NCBI GenBank assembly: GCA_036005845.1
Contig: DASYQD010000009.1
Coordinates: 1-10,434 of the forward strand
Direction of reading: 5' to 3'
Length of the DNA: 10,434 nt
DNA from: DASYQD01 sp036005845
Lineage (GTDB): Bacteria > Acidobacteriota > Thermoanaerobaculia > Multivoradales > JAIOJS01
In this document: piece by piece, positions 1 to 6,680 of the stretch
How positions within the stretch are numbered: the first letter of the stretch is position 1
Layout of the letters: every line of letters begins with the position of its first letter
The notes under the pieces: model-generated
What the model saw: the letters and a program-made list of their open reading frames with translations, nothing else
What the model was told of the DNA's origin: nothing
The model's database searches: none
Program-made: the position numbers and the translations under genes

Positions 1-2149
1 GTGCGACAACGTCGTTGGGGAAAGTAGAGGCAGCGAGTCTAAACTGCTGCTCGGCTTCATCGAGTCGCCCCTGCTCTCTTAGGACCTCGGCTAACCCGCT
101 CTGGGCCACAACGTTGTGTGAGAAAGTCGAGATAGCGATACGGTACTGCTGTTCGGCCTCGTCAAGCCGCCCCTGCTCCTTCAAGACCTCAGCTAGGCCA
201 CTTTGGGCGACAGCGTTGTTAGGAAAAGTTGAGAGGGCGATACGGTACTGCTGCTCGGCTTCGTCGAGTCTTCCTTGCTCCTTTAGGACCTCGGCTAGCC
301 CGTTCTGTGCGAAAACGCTGTTGGGGAACGTTGATATGGCTATACGGTACTCCCTTTCGGCCTCGTCGAGTCTTCCTTGCTCCTTTAGAACCTCGGCTAG
401 ACCGCTAAGGGCCACGGCGTCATTAGGAAAGCTCGAGGCAGTGATTCGGTATTCCTGCTCGGCCTGGTCGAGCTGTCCCTCCTCCCTTAAGATCTCCGCC
501 AGGCCATTGTGTGCCACGACGCTTTCGGGGAAGGTCGCTATGGTGAGTCGGTATTGTTGCTCGGCCTCGTCGAGCCGCCCCTGTTCCTTCAAGACTTCTG
601 CCAATCCACAATGTGCCACCACGTCATTTGGGAAGCTGGAGACCGTGTTGCGATACTTCCACTCGGCTTCTTCGAGTCGGCCAAGAGCCCTTAGCACCTC
701 GGCAAGACCGTTCCCTATGACTGGATCGCCGACATGAAGATCCTCTGCGCGCTGATATAACTGCATTGCCCAACCAGCGTAGCCACGCCTCAATGCCAGA
801 TGGCCCGCGTTCGAGAGCGTCTTGGCGACCAATGCTGCCTCTGTACCGGCTTGTTCCTGAGATTTGAGGAGGTCTTCTAAGTACTCGGTGGCTCTTATTA
901 GGTCGCCAACTTGGAGTTGTTGATCGACCTCAACCAGAACCCCCTGGACGCGCTCAAACTCTGCAAGTCGTGGTGACCGTCTTCTGGGACGCCGCTCGAG
1001 TCTTTCTTGAGGCGAGGTCTCTGTGTCCGGAATGTCCGGTCGAGCTTGTGGGGCGACTCCCGGGTAGCGGCGCTCCAACGCGTGGCGAATTTCAAAGAGA
1101 GCAGTCCGCACTTCCTGCGGTGGCAGTTGGAGTCGCGGGGGCTGGAAGAGGAGATTTGTCCAGATCTCATCCCAGGGGCGGTCCACGCTCTTGTCCGCGG
1201 CCGAGAGAATTGATTGTCTTTCGTGGTCTTCGAGCGAACTCCAAACAGCTTCTGCCCGTTGGCTCAGCGTCGGCATGTAATGCGGGTCGCTTTCATCCAG
1301 GTTTGGCCATTGCTCGCACAAAACCTCATTGACCAGTTCCGGAAGAATATTCAACAAAGGCCTGAGCTCCCGTGCCCAAAAGTCTGGTGACCGTGCGAAG
1401 CTGTCGCGTAGTTGGCGAACCGCTGTTCGGAGGTATCTAAGAGCAGATGGAAGTCGCTGTACTCCGTGATGAAGGGCGTCCAGCCCGATAGCGACACGAC
1501 GCACATCGAGGCTCTCCCCGGCATTGCGTAGGGCGTCAGACGGGGGGGTCCAAAGGAGGCCGGTCCAGGCGTCGAGAAGGTTCGCGTCCCCGGCGCTCGC
1601 GTCAGATCTCAATAGACCGAGCCACATCTCGAATAGGCTGTCGTCCGTCTGCTGATAAATCAACGCCTGTAGCAACTGACGGCTCGTGCGCCCGCCGCCA
1701 GCCAGCAAGACATTGGTTTCAAGACCCAGCTGCCGGAGACGCTTGAGCGAATCAAAGAGATCGTCGGAAGGCGGCAAGAGCGAAGCAAGCAGGAAAGAGT
1801 TGTATAAGTAGGGCTCATTGCGTTCCAAGTGGGATCGAACCGCGTCGAGCCCGGTATCCGATCTGAGAGTCACTCCTACAACCCCGCGGACTTCGCGAAG
1901 TGCCTCAAGTTGGGCGCAAGTTGCAGCGCAGAGTGTTCCCAAGAGATCTGCAAGAATCCTGGGTGTTCCCGGACGCGTAGGCGACAAGATGAGCGCCCTG
2001 AAGAGGATCTCGGCCGGCTCTTCGTCTCCGCCCAAGGCTGGTAGCCCGCGTCCCACAAGTCGATCGGCCAAGTCGTTGGCGGACCTCGCGCGAATGATGC
2101 GCTCCAGATCGGCCTTGACGCGAGCGAGGGGGTCGAATGCAGGGATCAC
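1..2149 (-). CDS. TPR-array protein of unknown function, 3' end beyond left edge
   Basis: The frame is open from a GTG at 2149 to the left edge (716 codons, no stop). The GTG overlaps the upstream gene's TGA as GTGA and has a GAGG six bases before it, so coupled translation is likely. Residues 1 to about 400 are mostly helical-looking, soluble and match no family I know; there is no signal peptide or membrane segment. A basic linker (RRPRRRSPR, about 386-394) follows. Degenerate TPR-like helices lie at about 403-473, then seven 34-residue TPR units from residue 480 to the edge, with core GLAEVLKEQGRLDEAEQQYR. TPR arrays are superhelical protein-binding scaffolds, so a partner-binding or sensing role is likely; the N-terminal half may be the effector or an adaptor. 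Codon use is unlike the genes right of 3.3 kb. The TPR assignment is firm; the biological role is unknown. Confidence 0.9.
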   Translation of the reverse strand, partial: MIPAFDPLARVKADLERIIRARSANDLADRLVGRGLPALGGDEEPAEILFRALILSPTRPGTPRILADLLGTLCAATCAQLEALREVRGVVGVTLRSDTGLDAVRSHLERNEPYLYNSFLLASLLPPSDDLFDSLKRLRQLGLETNVLLAGGGRTSRQLLQALIYQQTDDSLFEMWLGLLRSDASAGDANLLDAWTGLLWTPPSDALRNAGESLDVRRVAIGLDALHHGVQRLPSALRYLRTAVRQLRDSFARSPDFWARELRPLLNILPELVNEVLCEQWPNLDESDPHYMPTLSQRAEAVWSSLEDHERQSILSAADKSVDRPWDEIWTNLLFQPPRLQLPPQEVRTALFEIRHALERRYPGVAPQARPDIPDTETSPQERLERRPRRRSPRLAEFERVQGVLVEVDQQLQVGDLIRATEYLEDLLKSQEQAGTEAALVAKTLSNAGHLALRRGYAGWAMQLYQRAEDLHVGDPVIGNGLAEVLRALGRLEEAEWKYRNTVSSFPNDVVAHCGLAEVLKEQGRLDEAEQQYRLTIATFPESVVAHNGLAEILREEGQLDQAEQEYRITASSFPNDAVALSGLAEVLKEQGRLDEAEREYRIAISTFPNSVFAQNGLAEVLKEQGRLDEAEQQYRIALSTFPNNAVAQSGLAEVLKEQGRLDEAEQQYRIAISTFSHNVVAQSGLAEVLREQGRLDEAEQQFRLAASTFPNDVVA
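2..712 (-). repeat. Seven tandem 102-bp TPR-coding repeats
   Basis: Direct repeats of exactly 102 bp (34 codons) start at 712, 610, 508, 406, 304, 202 and 100 on the minus strand; the last is cut one codon short by the window edge. Each encodes a TPR with the core LAEVLKEQGRLDEAE followed by QQYR and a closing FPN-VVA segment. Unit 1 is the most diverged (ALGRLEEAEWKYR), while units 4 to 7 are close to identical in the first helix at both DNA and protein level. This suggests recent expansion by unequal crossing-over toward the 3' side. More units may lie outside the window. Confidence 0.93.
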
Positions 2150-3243
2150 GCTGAGCCTCGATGGCGTTCCACCCAGCCTTCCGTTTCTGCAGTGGGGTAC
2201 TCGGCTTCTAGATAGCGCCGGTGGTGTGCTCTGAGTTTGGCAAGACCGCGCGAACTAGCGTCGGGCATGGGATCCTGGGTGAGTTGAACGAGCGAACAAT
2301 CGCACTTGGTAGGGTCCGATACCATTCGAAGTGGCGGATGGAGGATCTCTCTGACTGCGCCGCGGAGACTGGTCCGTAGCGGCATCGTGATACCCCACGG
2401 TATCAACGGCGGGGAGGGGAAATGGAACGGGCTGTCGTTTGCCTCGATGACCGTTGGTCTCGTAAAGGTGGCACCTGGTTCGACATCGACGACGAGGGAA
2501 ACTTCGAACCGCCATACAAAGACCCAGTCACCAGCTCGGAAATGGCCCATTCCCAAGGCGGCGGCGAGCTCGGCCCAGTCTAGCCGGCGCACTACCGGCA
2601 TCACCTCCTGGGCTGGCGCTGACCACCACGGCGGCTGGTCGGCGCCAAGGGCATCGGTGAGTAGGGTAGCCAGCCCCTGTACCTTAGCTCGCCCAAGGCC
2701 GTTGACGGTCTGGGCTAGTTCGTCCACTCTCGCTGCGAACGTGGCGGGATCGTGCGCGGCACCCACGGGTCGAGAAAACCCGTGGCCGGTGATGGCTTCC
2801 AAGAAAAGGCGGATGCTGTCGCTGAGTCCAGCGCGAAGGAGTCTCTCGAGGAGGCGATTCAGCGACGAAAGGTGGATGAGCTGTTCGTGAGGCGGAAGCA
2901 TCCGCCGATCCACTGAATTGTTCGCATTGCTGGGCAAGACATAGGCGGAACGTTCACCGCCAGGCCCCGAACTCGATGCGCGGCAGACTGTCCGGCGGAA
3001 GTGGTCCCTTCTGGCTGCCCACCAATCCCATCCGTCGAGCTCGCGACTGAGTTCGGCCGAGCTGAGAACCTCTTTCTCGCGCTCCGGTGACACGCGGTGG
3101 TCCATTCGCCAGTTCGCCACCACCATTGCTACCGTAGCATCCTCAGCTTCGAGCTGGCGCAGCGGGCGCAGCCAAACATGGTTTAGCCGCTGCCGATCGA
3201 ACACCGAGGGCAGCCCGTGTGCCCGAGCTGTTTTGTGTGACAC
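2146..3243 (-). CDS. Uncharacterised 365-aa protein, coupled to the TPR gene
   Basis: I do not recognise this protein. It appears soluble, without a signal peptide or membrane helix. Residues 15-80 are rich in charge and tryptophan (HVWLRPLRQLEAED, GWDWWAARRD). Residues 117-200 look helical (SLNRLLERLLRAG, then a helix pair about 166-200). Residues 235-300 look like beta strands with conserved-looking prolines (AGDWVFVWRFEVSLVVDVEPG, HFPSPPLIPWGI split around 237-285). A CDC pair sits at 314-316 and the C-terminus is basic and helical. The chosen start is a GTG at 3243 with no good Shine-Dalgarno; ATG at residue 40 is an alternative. The 3' end overlaps the TPR gene by four bases, so the two products probably act together. 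Lower GC and mixed codons match the TPR gene but not the ActP operon. Function is unknown; a two-gene defence or conflict module is only a hypothesis. Confidence 0.8.
   Translation of the reverse strand: MSHKTARAHGLPSVFDRQRLNHVWLRPLRQLEAEDATVAMVVANWRMDHRVSPEREKEVLSSAELSRELDGWDWWAARRDHFRRTVCRASSSGPGGERSAYVLPSNANNSVDRRMLPPHEQLIHLSSLNRLLERLLRAGLSDSIRLFLEAITGHGFSRPVGAAHDPATFAARVDELAQTVNGLGRAKVQGLATLLTDALGADQPPWWSAPAQEVMPVVRRLDWAELAAALGMGHFRAGDWVFVWRFEVSLVVDVEPGATFTRPTVIEANDSPFHFPSPPLIPWGITMPLRTSLRGAVREILHPPLRMVSDPTKCDCSLVQLTQDPMPDASSRGLAKLRAHHRRYLEAEYPTAETEGWVERHRGSA
2156..2159 (-). promoter_or_regulatory. Ribosome binding site for the TPR gene
   Basis: GAGG lies six bases upstream of the GTG at 2149, inside the last codons of the preceding gene. 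It supports this GTG as the start, together with the GTGA stop/start overlap. Confidence 0.55.
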
Positions 3244-3319
3244 TGAGGTGAAGCTGAGCTTATCAAAGTCAGCGTGAGGGTGCCGGCCGGTTGGCAGTTG
3301 GACGGCTTCCTGGCGCTGT
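3244..3319. other. Short intergenic gap at the composition boundary
   Basis: These 76 bases separate the actP stop (TAG, 3322-3320) from the GTG of the 365-aa gene. The gap contains CCGGCCGG and a small palindrome around AAGCTGAGCTT, but no stem with a T-tract that would qualify as an intrinsic terminator, and no convincing -35/-10 pair. It is where the high-GC block gives way to the lower-GC block. Whether the downstream pair has its own promoter here cannot be decided by eye. Confidence 0.5.
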
Positions 3320-4909
3320 CTACTCCGCGCCGACGCCGAGATAGGTCCGCAGCTTCTCGTCCTCGAACATCGCCTCGGCCCGCTCCTCGCGGCCGAGCAG
3401 CGAGACCACGATGCCGACGAGGAACGCCGCCGTCATCGAAACGATGGCGGGGTTGCGCAGCGGGAAGGGCGCCGTCTCGTTCTTCAGCAGGTCGACCCAC
3501 ACCGTCGGCGAGAGGACGATGAGCACCACCGTGAGCAGAGCGCCGGTCAGGATCGACGCCACCGCGCCGCGCGTCGTGAAGCGTCGCCAGACGATCGACA
3601 GCAAGAGCGCCGGGAAGTTGGCGCTGCAGGCGATGGCGAAGGCGAGGCCGACCATGAAGGCGACGTTCTGCCCCTTGAACAGCACGCCGAGCAGTACCGC
3701 CAGCACGCCGAAGACGACCGTCGCCCAGCGCGCCACGCGCATCTGCTCGCGCTCGTCGGCAGCACCGCCGCGCACGACGTGCACGTAGACGTCGTGCGAC
3801 AGCGCCGAGGCGCCGGCGAGCGTCAGTCCCGCCACCACCGCCAGGATGGTGGCGAACGCCACCGCGGCGATGAAGCCGAGGAACACCTCGCCGCCGAGCT
3901 TCTCGGCGAGCAGTGGCGCCGCCATGTTGCCGCCCTTGTCGATGCCGCCGATGACCTCGCGGCCCACCAGCGCCGCGGCGCCGAAGCCGACGATGGGGAT
4001 GATGACGTAGAAGTAGCCGATGAAGCCGGTGGCGTAGAGCACCGAGGTGCGCGCCGCCCGCGCGTCGGGCACGGTGTAGAAGCGCATGAGGATGTGCGGC
4101 AGCCCGAGCAGGCCGAGCATCAGCGCCAGGCCCAGCGACACCGCGTCGAGCGGGCTCGTCACCAGGCCGCCGGGCTCGAGCGCCGCTTGGCCGTAGCCGT
4201 CCGCGACCGCGTGGTAGAGGGCAGCCGGGCTCCAGTGGAAGCGCGCCAGCACGAGGCCGGTGAGCAGCGTGACGCCGAAGAGCAGCAGCACCGCCTTGGT
4301 GATCTGCACCCAGGTGGTGGCGATCATGCCGCCGAAGAGCACGTAGAGCAGCATCACCGAGCCGACGATGGCCACCGCCCACTCGTAGGGGATGCCGAAC
4401 ATCAGCTTGACGAGGTTGCCCGAGCCCACCATCTGCGCGATGGTGTAGAAGAGCACGGTGAGGATGCCGCCGATGGCGGCGGCGATGCGCACCGGCGCCT
4501 GCCGCAGGCGGAAGGCGACGACGTCGGCGAAGGTGTACTTGCCGAGGTTGCGCAGCGGCTCGGCGACGAGGAAGAGCAGCGCCGGCCAGCCGACCAGCCA
4601 ACCGGTGGCGTAGATCATCCCGTCGTAGCCCTTGAGCGCGACGAGGCCGGCGATGCCGAGGAACGACGCCGCGCTCATGTAGTCGCCGGCGAGCGCGAGC
4701 CCGTTCTGCAGCGGCGAGATCGAACGGCCGGCAGCGTAGAACTCACGCGCCGAGCGCGTCCGCCGCGCCGCCCACCAGGTGATCGCCAGCGTGATGGCGA
4801 CGAAGAGGAGGAAGAAGCCGATGGCGGCGGCGGTGGGGTGGCCAAGAGTGGAGTGATCCAGAGTCGACTGATCCAGGGTCGATGCGGCGGTGGGCGGGGT
4901 TTGCGGCAC
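3320..4909 (-). CDS. actP: Cation:acetate symporter, ActP type (SSS family)
   Basis: An inner-membrane secondary transporter that takes up acetate and related short monocarboxylates with a cation. The 529-aa length is near that of E. coli ActP (about 549). About 13 hydrophobic segments can be picked out, the first at 28-47 and the last at about 487-505. Family hallmarks are present: FYAAGRSISPLQNGLALAG and DYMSAASFLGIAG (57-88), LRNLGKYTFADV (119-130), FGGMIATTWVQITKAVLLLFG (two halves within 192-212), GLPHILMRFYTV (269-280), and AFATILAVVAGLTLAGASA (351-369). The start is a GTG three bases after the upstream TGA, behind GGGAG, so it is translated with the DUF485 gene. Unusually, there is no N-terminal signal-like segment before TM1; instead there is a 27-residue polar leader with a triplicated STLD-type repeat. 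Acetate is the best substrate guess; glycolate or propionate also fit the family. Confidence 0.95.
   Translation of the reverse strand: MPQTPPTAASTLDQSTLDHSTLGHPTAAAIGFFLLFVAITLAITWWAARRTRSAREFYAAGRSISPLQNGLALAGDYMSAASFLGIAGLVALKGYDGMIYATGWLVGWPALLFLVAEPLRNLGKYTFADVVAFRLRQAPVRIAAAIGGILTVLFYTIAQMVGSGNLVKLMFGIPYEWAVAIVGSVMLLYVLFGGMIATTWVQITKAVLLLFGVTLLTGLVLARFHWSPAALYHAVADGYGQAALEPGGLVTSPLDAVSLGLALMLGLLGLPHILMRFYTVPDARAARTSVLYATGFIGYFYVIIPIVGFGAAALVGREVIGGIDKGGNMAAPLLAEKLGGEVFLGFIAAVAFATILAVVAGLTLAGASALSHDVYVHVVRGGAADEREQMRVARWATVVFGVLAVLLGVLFKGQNVAFMVGLAFAIACSANFPALLLSIVWRRFTTRGAVASILTGALLTVVLIVLSPTVWVDLLKNETAPFPLRNPAIVSMTAAFLVGIVVSLLGREERAEAMFEDEKLRTYLGVGAE
4838..4882 (-). repeat. Imperfect 15-bp triplication in the ActP leader
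   Basis: Residues 10-24 of ActP read STLDQ STLDH STLGH, encoded by three consecutive 15-bp units of the type TC(G/C)AC(C/T)CT. The units differ mostly at third positions and in the last one or two codons. They lie in the polar segment before the first membrane helix, outside the conserved family core, and probably arose by slippage. A functional role is not evident. Confidence 0.75.
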
Positions 4910-4912
4910 GGC

Positions 4913-5227
4913 TCAGCTCCCGAGCTCTTTCTTGAGCTCGTCGACGGCGCGGTCGTAGGCGCGGTTGGCCCACGCCACGTAGAGCGCGGTGAGCACCCAG
5001 GCGACGACGATCACCGCCACGGCGATCGGAATGCCGAGCGTCGTAACCGCGCCGATCTTGCGCGCCAACAGCTCCTTGTCGAGCGCGACGAGGAGGATGA
5101 AGCCGTAGTAGGCGACGAAGAGCGCGGCGGTGAGGAGCAGCGAGATCGTCCACCGCCGGGTGACGAGGCGGCGGAAGTCGGGCGAGTCGAGCACCCGCCG
5201 CACGTCGACACCGCCAGCGTCGCTCAT
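4913..5227 (-). CDS. yjcH: DUF485 inner-membrane protein, YjcH-like
   Basis: A 104-aa protein with two membrane segments (about 28-49 and 66-88) and the DUF485 pattern: N-terminal SPDFRRLVTRRW (15-26), YYGFILLVAL (40-49), VTTLGIPIAVAVIV (61-74), then YVAWANRAYDRAVDELKKEL near the end. YjcH-like proteins are normally encoded directly upstream of ActP; their role is presumed accessory to the symporter and is not well defined. The ATG at 5227 overlaps the TGA of the upstream lipoprotein gene as ATGA, and the stop is three bases before the actP GTG, so all three genes look co-translated. The same frame stays open upstream for 300 further codons inside the deacetylase gene, but that extension is arginine-rich shadow sequence and not part of this protein. 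Confidence 0.93.
   Translation of the reverse strand: MSDAGGVDVRRVLDSPDFRRLVTRRWTISLLLTAALFVAYYGFILLVALDKELLARKIGAVTTLGIPIAVAVIVVAWVLTALYVAWANRAYDRAVDELKKELGS
4917..4921 (-). promoter_or_regulatory. Ribosome binding site for actP
   Basis: GGGAG lies seven bases upstream of the actP GTG at 4909 and overlaps the last codons of the DUF485 gene. It decides the GTG start and implies coupling between the two genes. Confidence 0.65.
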
Positions 5228-6543
5228 CGCCCGCCCGACGGCGCCGCCGCGGCCGCCGCGTCGGCGCCGTCGACGAGCACGAACGGCTCGGTCTTGCGCA
5301 CGAACGACGTCAGGTAGCCGTTGCAGTCCATGATCCCGGCGAGACCCGGCGGGTGGTTGCCGTTGCGCGCCAAGGTGCCGAGCTGCGAGGCATACGAGCG
5401 CACCGCGGCGAGCTTGGTCGCTCCTTCGCCGTGGTAGACGTTCTCGGCGAGGCAGAGCTGCTTCCACGCGCCGTAATCCGCGTCGTCCGGCGGCGACCAC
5501 GCCCAGTCCGGGTGGAAGCGATACCGCGACAGGCTCGCCACCCAGTCGACGTTCGCGGTGGCGCAGCGTTCCTCGTTGAGACAGGGGCAGGCGGCGGCGC
5601 CGGGCGACGGGTACCAGCAGTCCGGGTGCGCGGTGCCCTTCGGCGTGTGGCCGTGGATCACCGCGTACGCAACGGCGTGCGGCGTGGCGAGCTGCGCGTT
5701 GAGCTGGCGCACGAAGTTGCCCAGCGCGGCGTGGTCGGCGTGGCCGTCGAGCCAGTGCGTGGTGGCGACCAGCGTGCGGTCGGTCGCGCCGGCGAGCCGC
5801 TCTGTCAGCGTCTTCGTCAGCGAACGCGCGGTGAGCTCGGTCGCCGGCCCTTCGCCGTAGCCGCCGGTGCAGGTCTCGCAGCTCGTGCAGCGCGAGAAGT
5901 CGGAGCGCCGCAGCGGCTCGTCGAGCTTGCCGGCCTGCTGGTTGCTCCAGGCGGCGGCGAGGCCGGTGTCGGGGTAGCCGAGAAAGGTGGGCTCGCCGAG
6001 ACCGAGCGCGCGTGCGGCGGCGCGGCTCTCGCCGCGGCGGACCTCGCCGAAGCTGTCGACCGCGGGCGTCGCCAGGTTGGAGAGGTCGAGCGCGTCGCAG
6101 GTCGTGCCCGTCATCGAGCTCGTCTTCCACAGCCGGCACGCCTCGCAGTAGGCGTCGCCGTCGGTGGTGACGACGACCTGCACCGGCTTGCCGGCGGCGC
6201 GGTACGCCGACTCGAGCCCGGCGAAGCCGAGCGACTCGTCGTCGGGGTGCGGCCCGATGACGAGCAGGCCGTCATAGGCGAGCAGCGCGGCGTTGGCGCA
6301 CTCGACGTCGCCCGGCGCTGACGGGACCGGCGCCGTCGCGGGATCGAAGCAAGTCGCCGACTGCGTGGCGGTGGTCGGCGCGGCCTGCAGCCGCGGCTCG
6401 GCCGGCGGCTCGGCAGGCGCCGCGGCGGGTGATGTCGCCGCCTCCGCGGCGGCCGGCAGGGCAGCGGGTTGCGGCGCGCTGGCGCAGGCCGCGGCGAACA
6501 GAGCTAAGCCCTGTAGTAAAACGATGCACCTTGGGTTTTTCAC
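5224..6543 (-). CDS. PIG-L/LmbE-family zinc deacetylase lipoprotein
   Basis: Likely a metal-dependent N-deacetylase of the PIG-L/LmbE/MshB fold that removes acetyl groups from an amino sugar or similar substrate outside the cytoplasm. MKNPRCIVLLQGLALFAAAC is a signal peptide ending in a lipobox-like AAC, so Cys20 would be lipidated. An Ala/Pro-rich linker runs to about residue 60. The catalytic motif PHPDDESLG is at 98-106 (His99 and Asp102 as zinc ligands by analogy with MshB), and DGHADHAAL at 266-274 supplies the second histidine set (His268, His271). Fourteen cysteines after Cys20, including CTSCETC at 219-225 and CPC at 319-321, suggest a disulfide-stabilised exported enzyme. The GTG start is forced: an in-frame TAG lies nine bases upstream. 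The 3' end overlaps the DUF485 gene as ATGA. The substrate cannot be told from sequence. Confidence 0.88.
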   Translation of the reverse strand: MKNPRCIVLLQGLALFAAACASAPQPAALPAAAEAATSPAAAPAEPPAEPRLQAAPTTATQSATCFDPATAPVPSAPGDVECANAALLAYDGLLVIGPHPDDESLGFAGLESAYRAAGKPVQVVVTTDGDAYCEACRLWKTSSMTGTTCDALDLSNLATPAVDSFGEVRRGESRAAARALGLGEPTFLGYPDTGLAAAWSNQQAGKLDEPLRRSDFSRCTSCETCTGGYGEGPATELTARSLTKTLTERLAGATDRTLVATTHWLDGHADHAALGNFVRQLNAQLATPHAVAYAVIHGHTPKGTAHPDCWYPSPGAAACPCLNEERCATANVDWVASLSRYRFHPDWAWSPPDDADYGAWKQLCLAENVYHGEGATKLAAVRSYASQLGTLARNGNHPPGLAGIMDCNGYLTSFVRKTEPFVLVDGADAAAAAAPSGGR

Positions 6544-6680
6544 GACCGCATTCTACGCCCGTTTTGGCGCCTGCGAGCACTCGCGGCGAGCGGCCCGGCG
6601 CGCGCCTCCAGATATGCCCATCCGTGGCCTGCACCTTGCACCGGCGCTTCCCTTACCGCGCCAGTTGCGCGTAGGCACGA
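6544..6680. other. Divergent promoter region
   Basis: This 137-bp gap lies between divergently transcribed genes and must carry promoters for the deacetylase-yjcH-actP operon (leftward) and the kinase pair (rightward), unless both are driven from elsewhere. On the plus strand, AGG at 6673-6675 five bases before the ATG at 6681 is a weak ribosome binding site. I see no clear sigma70 -35/-10 pair for the rightward genes and no obvious operator palindrome. Confidence 0.6.
6550..6555 (-). promoter_or_regulatory. Candidate -10 element for the deacetylase operon
   Basis: TAGAAT on the minus strand ends six bases before the GTG start codon, which would place transcription initiation at or next to the start codon and give a leaderless mRNA. 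This agrees with the absence of any Shine-Dalgarno before the GTG. No good -35 hexamer was found 16-18 bases upstream, so the call is weak. Confidence 0.3.

Noticed and set aside
410..511. Apparent one-codon deletion in the third TPR unit
   Set aside because: On recount the unit has the full 34 codons (REEGQLDQ), so the period is intact.
15..737. Plus-strand 240-aa frame rich in Ser, Arg and Cys with a 34-residue period
   Set aside because: It is the antisense image of the TPR array; the minus frame gives clean TPR consensus and continues into a long gene.
970..2890. Several plus-strand frames of 120-194 aa (970-1332, 1818-2234, 2306-2890)
   Set aside because: All lie inside the two minus-strand genes, look like low-complexity Arg/Ser/Pro shadow sequence and have no motif.
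3270..3319. Possible stem-loop terminator after actP (CAGCG paired with CGCTG, GCCG paired with CGGC)
   Set aside because: The stems are 4-5 bp with large loops and no T-tract follows, so an intrinsic terminator is not supported.
3183..4601. Minus-strand 472-aa frame
   Set aside because: Arg/Ala/His-rich out-of-frame reading of the actP gene; the other frame is an unmistakable ActP.
3779..5317. Plus-strand 512-aa frame, acidic and His-rich
   Set aside because: Antisense shadow of actP, yjcH and the end of the deacetylase gene, typical of high-GC DNA.
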